Part shown: positions 1 through 7,563 of the stretch, in pieces
Layout of the letters: each line of letters starts with the position of its first letter
Numbering within the stretch: position 1 is the first letter of the stretch
Source of the DNA: Candidatus Rifleibacteriota bacterium
GTDB taxonomy: Bacteria; Muiribacteriota; Ozemobacteria; Ozemobacterales; Ozemobacteraceae
Direction: 5' to 3'
Length of the DNA: 37,655 nt
Assembly: GCA_015233155.1 (NCBI GenBank)
Contig: JADFYG010000011.1
Coordinates: 70,394 to 108,048, forward strand
Notes under the pieces: generated by a model
The model's input: the letters and a program-made list of their open reading frames with translations, nothing else
Databases searched by the model: none
What the model was told of the DNA's origin: nothing
Translations under genes and position numbers: made by a program

Positions 1-237
1 ATCAAAACATGCGACTTTGACCGGGTCGAACCCGGCGAAAGCATTACGAAAGGCGGGGCGTTTTTCCAGAATCGTTCGCCAGCTGAGTCCGGCCTGAAAA
101 ATTTCCAGGATAAGCCGTTCGAAATATGCAAGATCATCGGTTATTCGAAAACCATACTCCGTGTCGTGATAGACGGCGAGAGGTGCGGAAGCATTGGCCC
201 AGCTGCATCGCGTAAGCTCGTTTGAAATCTGTTTCAT
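1..237 (-). CDS. tag: DNA-3-methyladenine glycosylase I (Tag), 3' end off the window
   Basis: Base-excision repair enzyme that removes 3-methyladenine from alkylated DNA. The 79 visible residues match the N-terminal half of the family: the start MKQISNELTRCSWA carries the first zinc-site cysteine (C11), followed by YHDTEYG with a zinc-site histidine (H24), an FE pair at 39-40 where the catalytic Glu region lies, and the family signature QAGLSW with FDPVKVA near the edge. The remaining half, with the second zinc pair, lies beyond the window. The start is supported by GGGAGA about 8 bases upstream. It lies 67 bp downstream of uvrC on the same strand, so two DNA-repair genes are probably co-transcribed. 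The assignment is from motif recognition and is strong. Confidence 0.93.
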   Translation of the reverse strand, partial: MKQISNELTRCSWANASAPLAVYHDTEYGFRITDDLAYFERLILEIFQAGLSWRTILEKRPAFRNAFAGFDPVKVACFD

Positions 238-258
238 TAGCGGTCTCCCGATATCGCA

Positions 259-337
259 TTCTTCGTGTTCATCTGTGGTTAACCATCTTCTTCTTTTTCC
301 GTTTTTATCTGTGTTCTTCGTGTTCATCTGTGGTTAA
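259..337. repeat. Pair of identical 24-bp direct repeats at the 3' end of uvrC
   Basis: Positions 259-282 and 314-337 are the same 24 bases (on the minus strand, TTAACCACAGATGAACACGA plus GAA), 55 bp apart. A degenerate part copy follows at about 340-356. Short CCACAGATGAACAC-type repeats are seen in spacers of many unrelated bacterial genomes. The second copy lies inside the end of uvrC and supplies its last residues; the first lies in the uvrC-tag spacer. Confidence 0.85.
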
Positions 338-2167
338 TTTCTGTTCTGTGGTTATCTGCTTTTTTTGATCTATCGAGGCAAAAACAAGCGCCGCGATGCG
401 AGCTGGGATCCCGGCTTTTTTGGAGATTTCTTCGGGTGTGGAATGTGCAGCACGGTCTATGGAACCGAATGTCTCAATAATGCGCCTGATGGTACGCGGT
501 CCTACTCCAGGCAAGGATAGCAGCGCAGACCTTACTACACGTTTAACGCGCAAGGTGTGTTGAAATGAGTTGGCAAAACGGTGAGATTCGTCACGCAGCC
601 TTATCAGAAGCCTCATGGCCGGTGAGGTCAGGGGAAGCTTTACCGGCAGGCCATGTGGAGGCACAAGAAGTTCTTCCCGTTTCGCGAGACCCCACACCGG
701 TCGATCGACTCCAAGTTTATCCAGCTCGTCACGTGCGGCGTTTACCTGTGCAATGCCTCCGTCCACGATAAAAAGATCCGGGAGTGGAGCGCCTTCGTCA
801 AGAAGACGTCGAAAACGACGGTGTGTAACTTCCCGGATTGCGGCAGGATCGTCGATCCCGATGAAAGATTTTATATGAAACCGGCGATAATCCGATTTTT
901 GGGGTTGTCCGTTGACGGCCGTCACAAGCGAAGCTACAGGATCGGTTCCCTGAAGATGCGAGATATCTATGCATTCGACGCGCACGGGGGTCCTGGGCAG
1001 CGCCAGGCGCCGCTCGAGGTCGAGCACACCTTCTGAAAGTCTTGTCTCATCAGGCGATTTCAGATTGCGCAACAGTTCGGAAGCATTTTCGTCGGCCATT
1101 TTCATGAGACGATGCTTTGGCCCTCGTGAGGGCCTGGCTATGCGCACACGACGACCGCATCGGCCGGACAGATGCTCGATAAGGGCTTCCAGAGGCTTCG
1201 GTCGGTGATTGGTCATTATGGCGGACGGAATAAGATTCTGGTCGTAGAACCGCATGATAAGTGAGCCGAGCATCTCTTCGACGGATCGCCCGGGTTCCGG
1301 TTCCGCTTCTATGGTTCGGTGACCGAGCAGTTTCCCGGCGCGCACGAAAAAAACGCTTGCGACGAGCAGATCGTGACTGTCGGCCAGGCCCCAGAAGTCC
1401 AGGTCGACGTGACGGACAAACTCCACCTTCTGATTCGTGAAAAAATGTTTGAGCGCTCCGATGGTATCGCGCATCTCAGCTGCTTCCTCAAAACGGAAGT
1501 CGGCGGCGAGGAGCTCCATCTGTTTTTGCATTGCATCGAAATCCGGAGCCGACTTTCCTGACAGAAAACGCAACGCCTCGTCGACGTGGTGGCTGTAATC
1601 CTCACGGCTGATCGCACCCGTACAGGGGGCCAGGCAGAGACCTATGGACTGCTTCAAACATGCGCGTGGAGCCGGCTTGTCAGGGGCAAAGGCGGTCGTG
1701 CATGTGCATATTTTCCAGGAGCGTACGGCAAGATCAATGATGTGGCGCAACGCCGACTCATCAGGAAAAGGTCCGAAATATCTGTTTCCGTCTCCGAAGA
1801 TTACTTTGCGCACCTTTCGCAGTCTTGGAAACGGCTCGCTCAGCGAGACCATCAGATATGGATGGGTTTTGGCATCTTTCAGGCGGACGTTGTAGCGTGG
1901 CTTGTGGCGTTTTATGAGATTGTTTTCAAGCACAAGCGCCTCGACCTCATTGGTCGTGACTATGAATTCAACGGATGTCACCATGGAAACCAGGCGATCG
2001 GTTTTGGCGTCCCGATGCTTCTGGCGAAAATAGGATGCCACACGGTTTTTTAAAAGACGTGATTTGCCGACGTAGATGACTTTGCCGTCAGAGGCATACA
2101 TAATGTATACGCCTGGCTTGCGCGGCATATGCGCCAGAAGCTTTTTAAGATCGTGCTCGGGAATCAC
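305..2167 (-). CDS. uvrC: Excinuclease ABC subunit C (UvrC)
   Basis: Nuclease of nucleotide-excision repair that makes both incisions around a UvrB-bound lesion. Domains in order over 620 residues: GIY-YIG nuclease (about 15-95, with GVYIMY and IYVGKSRLLKNR), a cysteine cluster (C154, C156, C170, C178, C182) matching the known UvrC iron-sulfur site, a UVR helix pair that contacts UvrB (about 212-240, FRFEEAAEMRD), the RNase H-like nuclease (VECIDISH, LFIVDGG) and a C-terminal helix-hairpin-helix (LPGVGPRTIRRI). The open frame runs 139 codons further upstream, but that part overlaps the permease gene and resembles nothing. The GTG at 2167 overlaps the permease stop as GTGA, giving translational coupling and the usual family length. 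The last residues (KLTTDEHEEHR) come from an intergenic repeat. Confidence 0.96.
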   Translation of the reverse strand: MIPEHDLKKLLAHMPRKPGVYIMYASDGKVIYVGKSRLLKNRVASYFRQKHRDAKTDRLVSMVTSVEFIVTTNEVEALVLENNLIKRHKPRYNVRLKDAKTHPYLMVSLSEPFPRLRKVRKVIFGDGNRYFGPFPDESALRHIIDLAVRSWKICTCTTAFAPDKPAPRACLKQSIGLCLAPCTGAISREDYSHHVDEALRFLSGKSAPDFDAMQKQMELLAADFRFEEAAEMRDTIGALKHFFTNQKVEFVRHVDLDFWGLADSHDLLVASVFFVRAGKLLGHRTIEAEPEPGRSVEEMLGSLIMRFYDQNLIPSAIMTNHRPKPLEALIEHLSGRCGRRVRIARPSRGPKHRLMKMADENASELLRNLKSPDETRLSEGVLDLERRLALPRTPVRVECIDISHLQGTDPVASLVTAVNGQPQKSDYRRFHIKSFIGIDDPAAIREVTHRRFRRLLDEGAPLPDLFIVDGGIAQVNAARDELDKLGVDRPVWGLAKREELLVPPHGLPVKLPLTSPAMRLLIRLRDESHRFANSFQHTLRVKRVVRSALLSLPGVGPRTIRRIIETFGSIDRAAHSTPEEISKKAGIPARIAALVFASIDQKKQITTEQKLTTDEHEEHR

Positions 2168-3354
2168 TGTGCGCGCCACCGCTGGCGATTTATGGCGCCT
2201 ATGGCGACTCCGGCCGTGGTAAACAGGCCCGCGATGAAGAGAAAAACGAATGGTCCGATAACCGGGAGGGCCAGATTTGAGAACATGGTTACTATGAAGC
2301 CGCGTAATCCCATCATCAGCGTATAGATTGCTGCGTATGAGCCGATCAGATCCGCGGGAACGAAGGCGATGATACAGAGCAGCCAGCTTAGATCGACGCC
2401 CGCGTTCATGATTCCGTAGAGCAAATATGGGATGGCGAGGTATCCAGTGCGCGGAGCCAGCAAAACCAACCATGGAATCAGCATTCCGGCAGTAAGAGCC
2501 AGCAACATACCTCGCTGCGGGCCGAAGCGGTATATGAATCGACCGATAATAGCGTAGCACATGACAAGCATGATATTGGTACATCCATTCAGAATACCGA
2601 GCGATGTATTTGAAATACTGAAATGTTCGACGAGAACGGTTGGCAGGACTCCAACGACGAGGAGGTTGCCGAAGCCGAACAACATAAGGGTGACGTTAAG
2701 CCAGTAAAATGGTTCGCAGTCGATTACGGTCCGGTACACATCATATGGAGTGTAGACGGAAGCAGTGTAAATCGGGGAAACTTCGCGCGGAAGGACACGT
2801 AAAAAATTTGCGGCGGAAATAAAACCGGAAAGACCTGAAAGAGTCAATGTCAGAAGGAGCATGCCGCGGTCAATCATCATGCCGCCGAGAGCGGCGGCTG
2901 CGATCTGGAATATCGCCTGATATGTGCGGACAAATCCCATGGCCGAACTACGTCCGCGATCTGAATACATGGACTTGAGAAGTCGCGTATATGGTGCCAG
3001 ACCCAGCCCTTCCACGAGCTGATTGACCATGTAGATTCCCAGAATCAGCCATGGATTTGTGCAAAGTCCGATCAACGCTACCGCTGGGCGTGCGATAAGA
3101 CATGGAACCGAAACCAGCTCGAGAGCTCTGAATCCGGAAAGATGCGGCAAAATCGGAAAGGACATAACCAGCGCAAGGAAGGGGGCTGCAATACAAAGAC
3201 CCATCTGAAAAGGATCTGCACCGATGCGCTTCATCAGAACAGGAATAAAAGGAAGCAAAAAACCTATGTATAAACCGTAATACGATGCCGAGACGGCATC
3301 AATCAGGAAGGCTCGATGATCCTCTTCTGGAACGCGATTAGAGAACGGAATCAT
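2164..3354 (-). CDS. Major facilitator superfamily permease
   Basis: A 396-residue very hydrophobic protein with about 10-12 predicted membrane spans (for example residues 20-41, 55-70, 83-98 and 104-120), the size expected of MFS carriers. Charged loops such as SDRGR (about 131-135) and RFGPQRGML (about 275-283) look like the inter-helix loop motifs of this superfamily. The substrate cannot be read from the sequence. The gene begins 12 bp after the upstream gene and its TGA overlaps the uvrC start by 4 bp, so it sits within a co-transcribed and probably translationally coupled set. No good ribosome site precedes the ATG, which fits re-initiation from the upstream gene. There is no evidence that it is functionally linked to DNA repair. 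Confidence 0.8.
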   Translation of the reverse strand: MIPFSNRVPEEDHRAFLIDAVSASYYGLYIGFLLPFIPVLMKRIGADPFQMGLCIAAPFLALVMSFPILPHLSGFRALELVSVPCLIARPAVALIGLCTNPWLILGIYMVNQLVEGLGLAPYTRLLKSMYSDRGRSSAMGFVRTYQAIFQIAAAALGGMMIDRGMLLLTLTLSGLSGFISAANFLRVLPREVSPIYTASVYTPYDVYRTVIDCEPFYWLNVTLMLFGFGNLLVVGVLPTVLVEHFSISNTSLGILNGCTNIMLVMCYAIIGRFIYRFGPQRGMLLALTAGMLIPWLVLLAPRTGYLAIPYLLYGIMNAGVDLSWLLCIIAFVPADLIGSYAAIYTLMMGLRGFIVTMFSNLALPVIGPFVFLFIAGLFTTAGVAIGAINRQRWRAQ

Positions 3355-3366
3355 ACAAAAGAAAAT

Positions 3367-4533
3367 TCAGCGTTGCAGAGTTGACGGCGAAGTTGCGGGA
3401 GAATCTGATGGCAACTGCTTTGATGGCTTTGAAGATGGCGATGGCGAAGATGGCGGTGACGAAGTGGGTGACGAAGAAGACGCCGACGATAATGACGACG
3501 GGGATGCCACGGAAGATGGCTGCGAAGCCCCGAAGACAAGCGGGGCCTGCGAGAGGGCCCCCTCGCTTTCGGAAGATGTTTCTGAGGCGATTTTAGCATT
3601 GCCATGAGTTTGCGATGCAGATGCCGGGCCCGTCGCAATACCAGCTGTTCCGGAGGCTCCTTCCGCGCCCCCTTCTACGGAGCGTATGGATTCCACGGTA
3701 AAAAATTTTAGTCGCTTTTCTGACAGGGCCTGAACCCACCGCCCGGTTGCCCGGACCTGGCCGTCAAGTATTCCCGGCAGCTTGACGGCGGTTAATAAAG
3801 GAAGTGTCGATGTCAGCGGAAACCTGTCTCCATTGTCAGTTTCGATCGCCCATCTTCGGAAGAATCGGCGCCGCTGTATCGGCTGTTCTTCCGGAATCAG
3901 CCTGCCAAGCAGTGTGACAGACTTTTGCTCTTCTTTCTGCTCGGCCTTCATCGTGGCGGCGATTGGAGCGCCAACTATGGTTCTCAGAGGCAGAGGCATC
4001 CAATCTTCACGTGATCCGGTCGCAACGGAAGATGAACTTGCAACAATTGACGATTTCGAAGCCGGAGCCGATTCATACTTCGGGCTGATTCTTCTGCCGA
4101 TAGGGTTGGACGTCGAAGCAAACTCGACTGCTGATTCTACCACTGTTTTTAAACCGGAATCAGAGGAGATTTCTTCACCGGGTTTCAAGGCATCGAGAGT
4201 CGCGGGTAGCTTTCTTGCCTGCTCTCTTAGCCCCTTTTCCAGAGGAGCTATCACATCGGTTGCGACTAAATCTGAAACAGGGCTCGCGGTAAGAGGTGTT
4301 TCCGCCAGCATGGCTGCTTCAGGGTCGGCGGCTGGTATGTTTCCTGATGCAGACTGTTTTTTATTTGGCTGGGTCGGCTGAGTCGGAGTTTTTGCGTTTT
4401 TAATGAACTGCACTGATTTTTCAGAGTTCGGAGCCTGGGGGAAGGCATCCAGATGACTGACAAGGCTCACTGCAATGAAAAAAAACAGAATAGCCGTTAT
4501 AATCACGTTTTTTGTCGGGTGAGGATAAATCAT
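3367..4533 (-). CDS. Exported or membrane-anchored Ser/Pro-rich protein with a possible OB-like core
   Basis: 388 residues of unknown function. Residues 8-28 form a hydrophobic segment after a short basic start, so it is an uncleaved anchor or signal peptide. Residues about 40-215 are low-complexity Ala/Pro/Ser/Glu. A more ordered stretch of about 80 residues follows (from VTLLGRLIPEE through RRWAIETDNGDRFPL and RATGRWVQAL to KFFTVESI), alternating in a way that could be a small beta-barrel; this is only a suggestion. The last 90 residues are almost entirely Ser/Pro/Ala/Lys, ending in an S-P-S run that may be disordered. Its ATG shares one base with the stop of the upstream gene (TAATG), so it is translationally coupled. 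I do not recognise a family. Confidence 0.7.
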   Translation of the reverse strand: MIYPHPTKNVIITAILFFFIAVSLVSHLDAFPQAPNSEKSVQFIKNAKTPTQPTQPNKKQSASGNIPAADPEAAMLAETPLTASPVSDLVATDVIAPLEKGLREQARKLPATLDALKPGEEISSDSGLKTVVESAVEFASTSNPIGRRISPKYESAPASKSSIVASSSSVATGSREDWMPLPLRTIVGAPIAATMKAEQKEEQKSVTLLGRLIPEEQPIQRRRFFRRWAIETDNGDRFPLTSTLPLLTAVKLPGILDGQVRATGRWVQALSEKRLKFFTVESIRSVEGGAEGASGTAGIATGPASASQTHGNAKIASETSSESEGALSQAPLVFGASQPSSVASPSSLSSASSSSPTSSPPSSPSPSSKPSKQLPSDSPATSPSTLQR

Positions 4534-5318
4534 TATTTAAATTCGACTTCGAATGCCAGCGAGTTTGTGCGGCGCGTGTTTATGGTCATCCAGAGGAGCA
4601 TCTGCTGCTTGCCGACGGGAATAGAGGCAATGGCTTCAGCCGGAAACGGAATTTCCACGCTCCAGAGTCCGGACAAGTTCGAAGTGCCGATTTGGGCCGG
4701 AAATTTCAGCGGGTTTTGTGCCAGAATTTCAGGGGGAAGAATTGGCGGCTGGCTTGCTGTTGCCGTGCTTGTCGCTGTGCCTGTAGCGGTTGCAGTGCCT
4801 GTAGCCGTTGCCGCCAGGATGTCAAAATCGGGTAAAGTCATGGCGGAAATGCCGGTTGGTCGCGAATTATCCGTGCTACAGGCGGTTGCATGGCTTTCGA
4901 GGCTCTGCAAATCCTGAAAACGCAGAGAAGGACTGGCTGTAGGTGATGAGATGACCCCGGCGGGGCCTATGTTCGGATCATTCAGCCCCTGGGCGAATGC
5001 GACGAAAGCCGTGGCGGTCGTAACAGTGACAGCGCTGGTCCAGAGACAGTTTAGTTTCAGTATTCCGCCAGTACTTATTGTAATGGTGTTGCCGGATACC
5101 GTGAGACTCGCGATGGTAGGGTCTATCGAGGAAGGGTAGGGGACCGGCGCCACGGTAGAGACAGGGTTTCCCTCGCTGCAACCCATGGAAACCATGACAG
5201 CAAAAATGATGCCTGCCAGGAAACAGCTCGTAATGAATGTGCCGAAAAGCCCGCTGAAAGAAGATCGGCATCCACGCGTGCCGTCTGAACAAAGAGGTGC
5301 ATTACTCCGGTTTGGCAT
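4533..5318 (-). CDS. Putative exported lipoprotein, unknown function
   Basis: I place the start at 5318 (MPNRSNAPL), not at the longer frame start 5531, because the extra 71 residues run into a palindromic repeat and the chosen start gives a usable export signal: a basic region, a hydrophobic stretch (about 27-43) and a cysteine (C47 in VSMGCSEG). The lipobox is imperfect, with Ser at -3. The mature part is Ser/Thr/Ala-rich, with a low-complexity stretch of Thr-Ala repeats around 4752-4813 encoded by a near-repetitive DNA tract, then a Pro-rich segment and a better-ordered C-terminus (LSGLWSVEIPFPAEA, LWMTINTRRTNSLAFEVEFK). The stop overlaps the next start by one base. It is the first gene of the run ending at tag. 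No family recognised. Confidence 0.62.
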   Translation of the reverse strand: MPNRSNAPLCSDGTRGCRSSFSGLFGTFITSCFLAGIIFAVMVSMGCSEGNPVSTVAPVPYPSSIDPTIASLTVSGNTITISTGGILKLNCLWTSAVTVTTATAFVAFAQGLNDPNIGPAGVISSPTASPSLRFQDLQSLESHATACSTDNSRPTGISAMTLPDFDILAATATGTATATGTATSTATASQPPILPPEILAQNPLKFPAQIGTSNLSGLWSVEIPFPAEAIASIPVGKQQMLLWMTINTRRTNSLAFEVEFK

Positions 5319-5494
5319 GACTGTTTCTGGTATATCCTCTTCTACAAAATGGGAAAATTGAAAATACCATGTATCGATCGACCTTCGCAACCATCGTGAG
5401 TGTGGTCCAGTAATTCTCCATTTGGGCGCCGGAGAGGATCTTCGGTGGATTTCGTTGTAAAGATATTGAAACACCTCTTTCGATCGATAATTGC

Positions 5495-5572
5495 GGGAGG
5501 GTTTGAAACCCTCCCCTACATGTCCTGGCACATTTAAGAGTCGTCAATATTCTCGTAGGGGTGGGTTTTAAA
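5495..5572. repeat. Nested palindromes in the 5319-5805 spacer
   Basis: Positions 5495-5515 form a perfect 21-base palindrome (GGGAGGG TTT G AAA CCCTCCC). Its right part, 5502-5519, also pairs with 5555-5572 (16 of 18 positions), so two alternative hairpins are possible. GCGTTTGCCC just to the right (5573-5582) resembles the end sequence of the mobile palindromes at 12681-12854. The rest of 5319-5805 holds the presumed promoter of the lipoprotein-to-tag run and no gene I can support. Confidence 0.7.
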
Positions 5573-5805
5573 GCGTTTGCCCAGACCTGATTGCCAGAAA
5601 CTCTTCTAATAGCGCATAAATATTGTTGTCGTAGGGAATTTACTGATTGTATGTTCGAATTGGCATCGTTATTATTCAGGTAAGAGCATGGTTTAAATAT
5701 ATTTGAGCGACTTGATAAAATTCCGGAATGTACCGAAAAGATCGTGAATTTTGCAGGAGCCTCTTTATACAAAACCATAAAAGTTCGTATCGGGAGGTGA
5801 CACTT

Positions 5806-6129
5806 TTGACAAGAAAAAATTGCTGGGAAGTCAAAAAATGCGGCAGACATATCGGCGGCGAAAAATCTCAGGAACTCGGAGTTTGCCCTGCCGCCGTTCC
5901 AGGAAAATTTAATGAAATTAATAAGGGACAATGTGGTGGACGATTTTGCTGGGCAATTGTCGGAACCATGTGTGGAGGAATAATACAGGGCACGTATGCG
6001 GAAAAACTTAAGAACTGCTTATATTGTGAATTTTTCGTAGAGGTAAGTGCCGAGGAAGGCCGCAATTTTGTCATGAAACTTGATGATGCCGAAAAGAAAA
6101 TAAAGAAGGAAAGGCCCGGACTCCAGTAA
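5806..6129 (+). CDS. Two-CW domain cysteine-rich protein
   Basis: A 107-residue soluble protein with the paired CW pattern known from small proteins and from N-termini of some signalling proteins: NCWEVKKCGR near the start, then GVCPAA, GGRFCWAIVGTMCGG and a final NCLYCEFF. Nine cysteines in this spacing suggest metal or redox binding, but the function of the domain is not established. The frame is open to 5728 but the true start is almost certainly TTG at 5806, since GGAGGTG (5793-5799) lies 6 bases upstream and the first CW motif begins five residues later. It stands alone on the plus strand between spacers and converges on the aldo/keto reductase. A helical charged tail (about 85-107) ends the protein. 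Confidence 0.82.
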   Translation: MTRKNCWEVKKCGRHIGGEKSQELGVCPAAVPGKFNEINKGQCGGRFCWAIVGTMCGGIIQGTYAEKLKNCLYCEFFVEVSAEEGRNFVMKLDDAEKKIKKERPGLQ

Positions 6130-6200
6130 AACAGCTGTAAATTATAGGACTATTCATAAAAGGTTTTATAATATTCCCGTTTGCCCTGCCGATAACACCA

Positions 6201-6223
6201 AGGGCGACCCGATGGGTCGCCCT
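6201..6223. repeat. Perfect 10-bp stem hairpin between convergent genes
   Basis: AGGGCGACCC, a GAT loop, then GGGTCGCCCT. It lies between the ends of the two-CW gene and the aldo/keto reductase, where a shared terminator would be expected, but there is no T run on either side. It may be a REP-type palindrome that also blocks read-through. GTTTGCCCTG at 6179-6188 resembles the end of the CAGGG-type elements elsewhere in the window. Confidence 0.65.
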
Positions 6224-6259
6224 AGATATGCGAAAAGATTGTGTGATCGGTATAAAAAA

Positions 6260-7414
6260 CTATTGTTCCAGGACTTTTACGACTTCTTTCAACTTTTCGG
6301 GAATAGGGATATGTTGCGGGCATTTTGGTGCGCACTCTCCGCACTGCACGCATTTGCTGGCCTTGCCCTGACCCAAAAATACATTATACTGGAACTTGAC
6401 CGCATCAGGGTTTTCAAACATAGCCAAATTATTTAGCATGCCAAAACACCCGGGAATATTTACTCCCGCAGGACATGGCATGCAATATTTGCAGGCCGTG
6501 CAGTCAACCTTGATCCGGGACCTGTACTCTTTTCGAACTGATTCGATAAGGGCTTTTTCCGCATCTGAAAGTGAGTTGGGCACAGCTTTCTGAGCAATTT
6601 CCAGATTTTCGGTCAACTGCGCTTCTTCGTTCATTCCGCTCAATGCAACACTCACTTCCGGATGATTCCATACATGTTGAAAAGCCCATGCCGCCGGAGA
6701 GCGATGAACAGGGGCATTATCCCAGAGTTTCTGAACCGAGGGAGGGACATTGTTCGCGAGGCTCCCCCCCCGTAATGGTTCCATGACAACCACGCCGAGT
6801 CCCTTTTTTGCGGCATAATTGAGGCCGGCAAGACCGGCCTGAAAATTTTCGTCCATAAAGTTGTACTGAATCTGGCAAAATGACCAATTGTATGCATCGA
6901 CGACTTCTTTGAAAAGCGGCAAATCATCGTGGAAAGAAAACCCCGCATGACGAATTCTTCCATCCCTGATGGCGGAATCAAGAAATTCAAATACTCGCGC
7001 GCTCTTCAATTTTCCCCAGAATTGATGCATGACGGCATGAACCAGGTAAAAATCGATATGATCGGTTTGCAGCCGGAACAATTGTTCATTCAGAAATTTG
7101 TCGCAATCCTCCCGGGATTGAATAGACCAGCTGGGTAACTTCGTTGCCAGGAACACTTTATCCCGCATTTGTCCTTTTAAAAATGATCCCACAAATAATT
7201 CGCTTTGCCCTGCAGTGAATGGGACTGCGGCATGATATGGATAAGCGGTGTCGATATAATTGATCCCTTTCTCGACAGCCCTGTGAAGTAATGCAGACGA
7301 TTTTTCTTCATCAATGGTTTCCGGTTTGTGTGGATCTGTGAGCGGGAGCCTCATGCAGCCAAAACCCAGAACCGAAACGGACTTTCCGGTTTTACCAAAT
7401 TGTCGATATAACAT
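6260..7414 (-). CDS. Aldo/keto reductase with C-terminal 4Fe-4S ferredoxin domain
   Basis: Oxidoreductase of the AKR superfamily, subgroup carrying two C-terminal iron-sulfur clusters, common in anaerobes. Residues 1-270 form the (beta/alpha)8 barrel: GFGCMRLP near the start and the catalytic tetrad D55, Y60, K92 and H126 (YIDTAYPYH, LATKLP, FYLVH). Residues about 310-384 hold two cysteine groups, CTACKYCMPCP and CVQCGECAPKCP, typical of ferredoxin-like electron transfer. At 384 residues it has the normal length. The physiological substrate is unknown. It is transcribed alone, divergently from mntH across a 149-bp spacer, and ends 131 bp from the two-CW gene. The family assignment is firm. 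Confidence 0.93.
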   Translation of the reverse strand: MLYRQFGKTGKSVSVLGFGCMRLPLTDPHKPETIDEEKSSALLHRAVEKGINYIDTAYPYHAAVPFTAGQSELFVGSFLKGQMRDKVFLATKLPSWSIQSREDCDKFLNEQLFRLQTDHIDFYLVHAVMHQFWGKLKSARVFEFLDSAIRDGRIRHAGFSFHDDLPLFKEVVDAYNWSFCQIQYNFMDENFQAGLAGLNYAAKKGLGVVVMEPLRGGSLANNVPPSVQKLWDNAPVHRSPAAWAFQHVWNHPEVSVALSGMNEEAQLTENLEIAQKAVPNSLSDAEKALIESVRKEYRSRIKVDCTACKYCMPCPAGVNIPGCFGMLNNLAMFENPDAVKFQYNVFLGQGKASKCVQCGECAPKCPQHIPIPEKLKEVVKVLEQ

Positions 7415-7444
7415 TTCTGCACCCTTTCCGGCATTTTTTTACTG

Positions 7445-7513
7445 CAAAATGGGTACGGTACGCCATGCCCATTTTGTTATTTCCGTTTTGCATGATATTT
7501 TGTTTTGCATGAT
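7445..7513. promoter_or_regulatory. Inverted and direct repeats in the aldo/keto reductase - mntH spacer
   Basis: Two structures lie in the 149-bp divergent spacer. Positions 7445-7453 and 7468-7476 are a 9-bp inverted repeat (CAAAATGGG / CCCATTTTG). Positions 7485-7496 and 7502-7513 are identical 12-bp direct repeats (GTTTTGCATGAT) set 17 bp apart, ending about 50 bp before the mntH start. They could be binding sites for regulators of either gene. Neither resembles the MntR or Fur consensus that I know. The start of mntH is preceded by AAGGA at good spacing. Confidence 0.45.
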
Positions 7514-7563
7514 TCTGGCAAGAATCTCTTTTGGTCCATAAATTTATACGCGTAAGGAAACAT

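Noticed and set aside
1586..2053. 155-codon plus-strand frame.
   Set aside because: Antisense to the GIY-YIG and cysteine region of uvrC, whose coding is certain.
2168..2584. 139-codon upstream extension of the uvrC frame.
   Set aside because: It overlaps the permease gene, resembles no UvrC N-terminus, and the GTG at 2167 gives the normal length and a GTGA overlap.
5302..5931. Long minus-strand frame across the spacer and two-CW gene.
   Set aside because: Composition is haphazard, it crosses palindromic repeats and is antisense to a recognisable gene.
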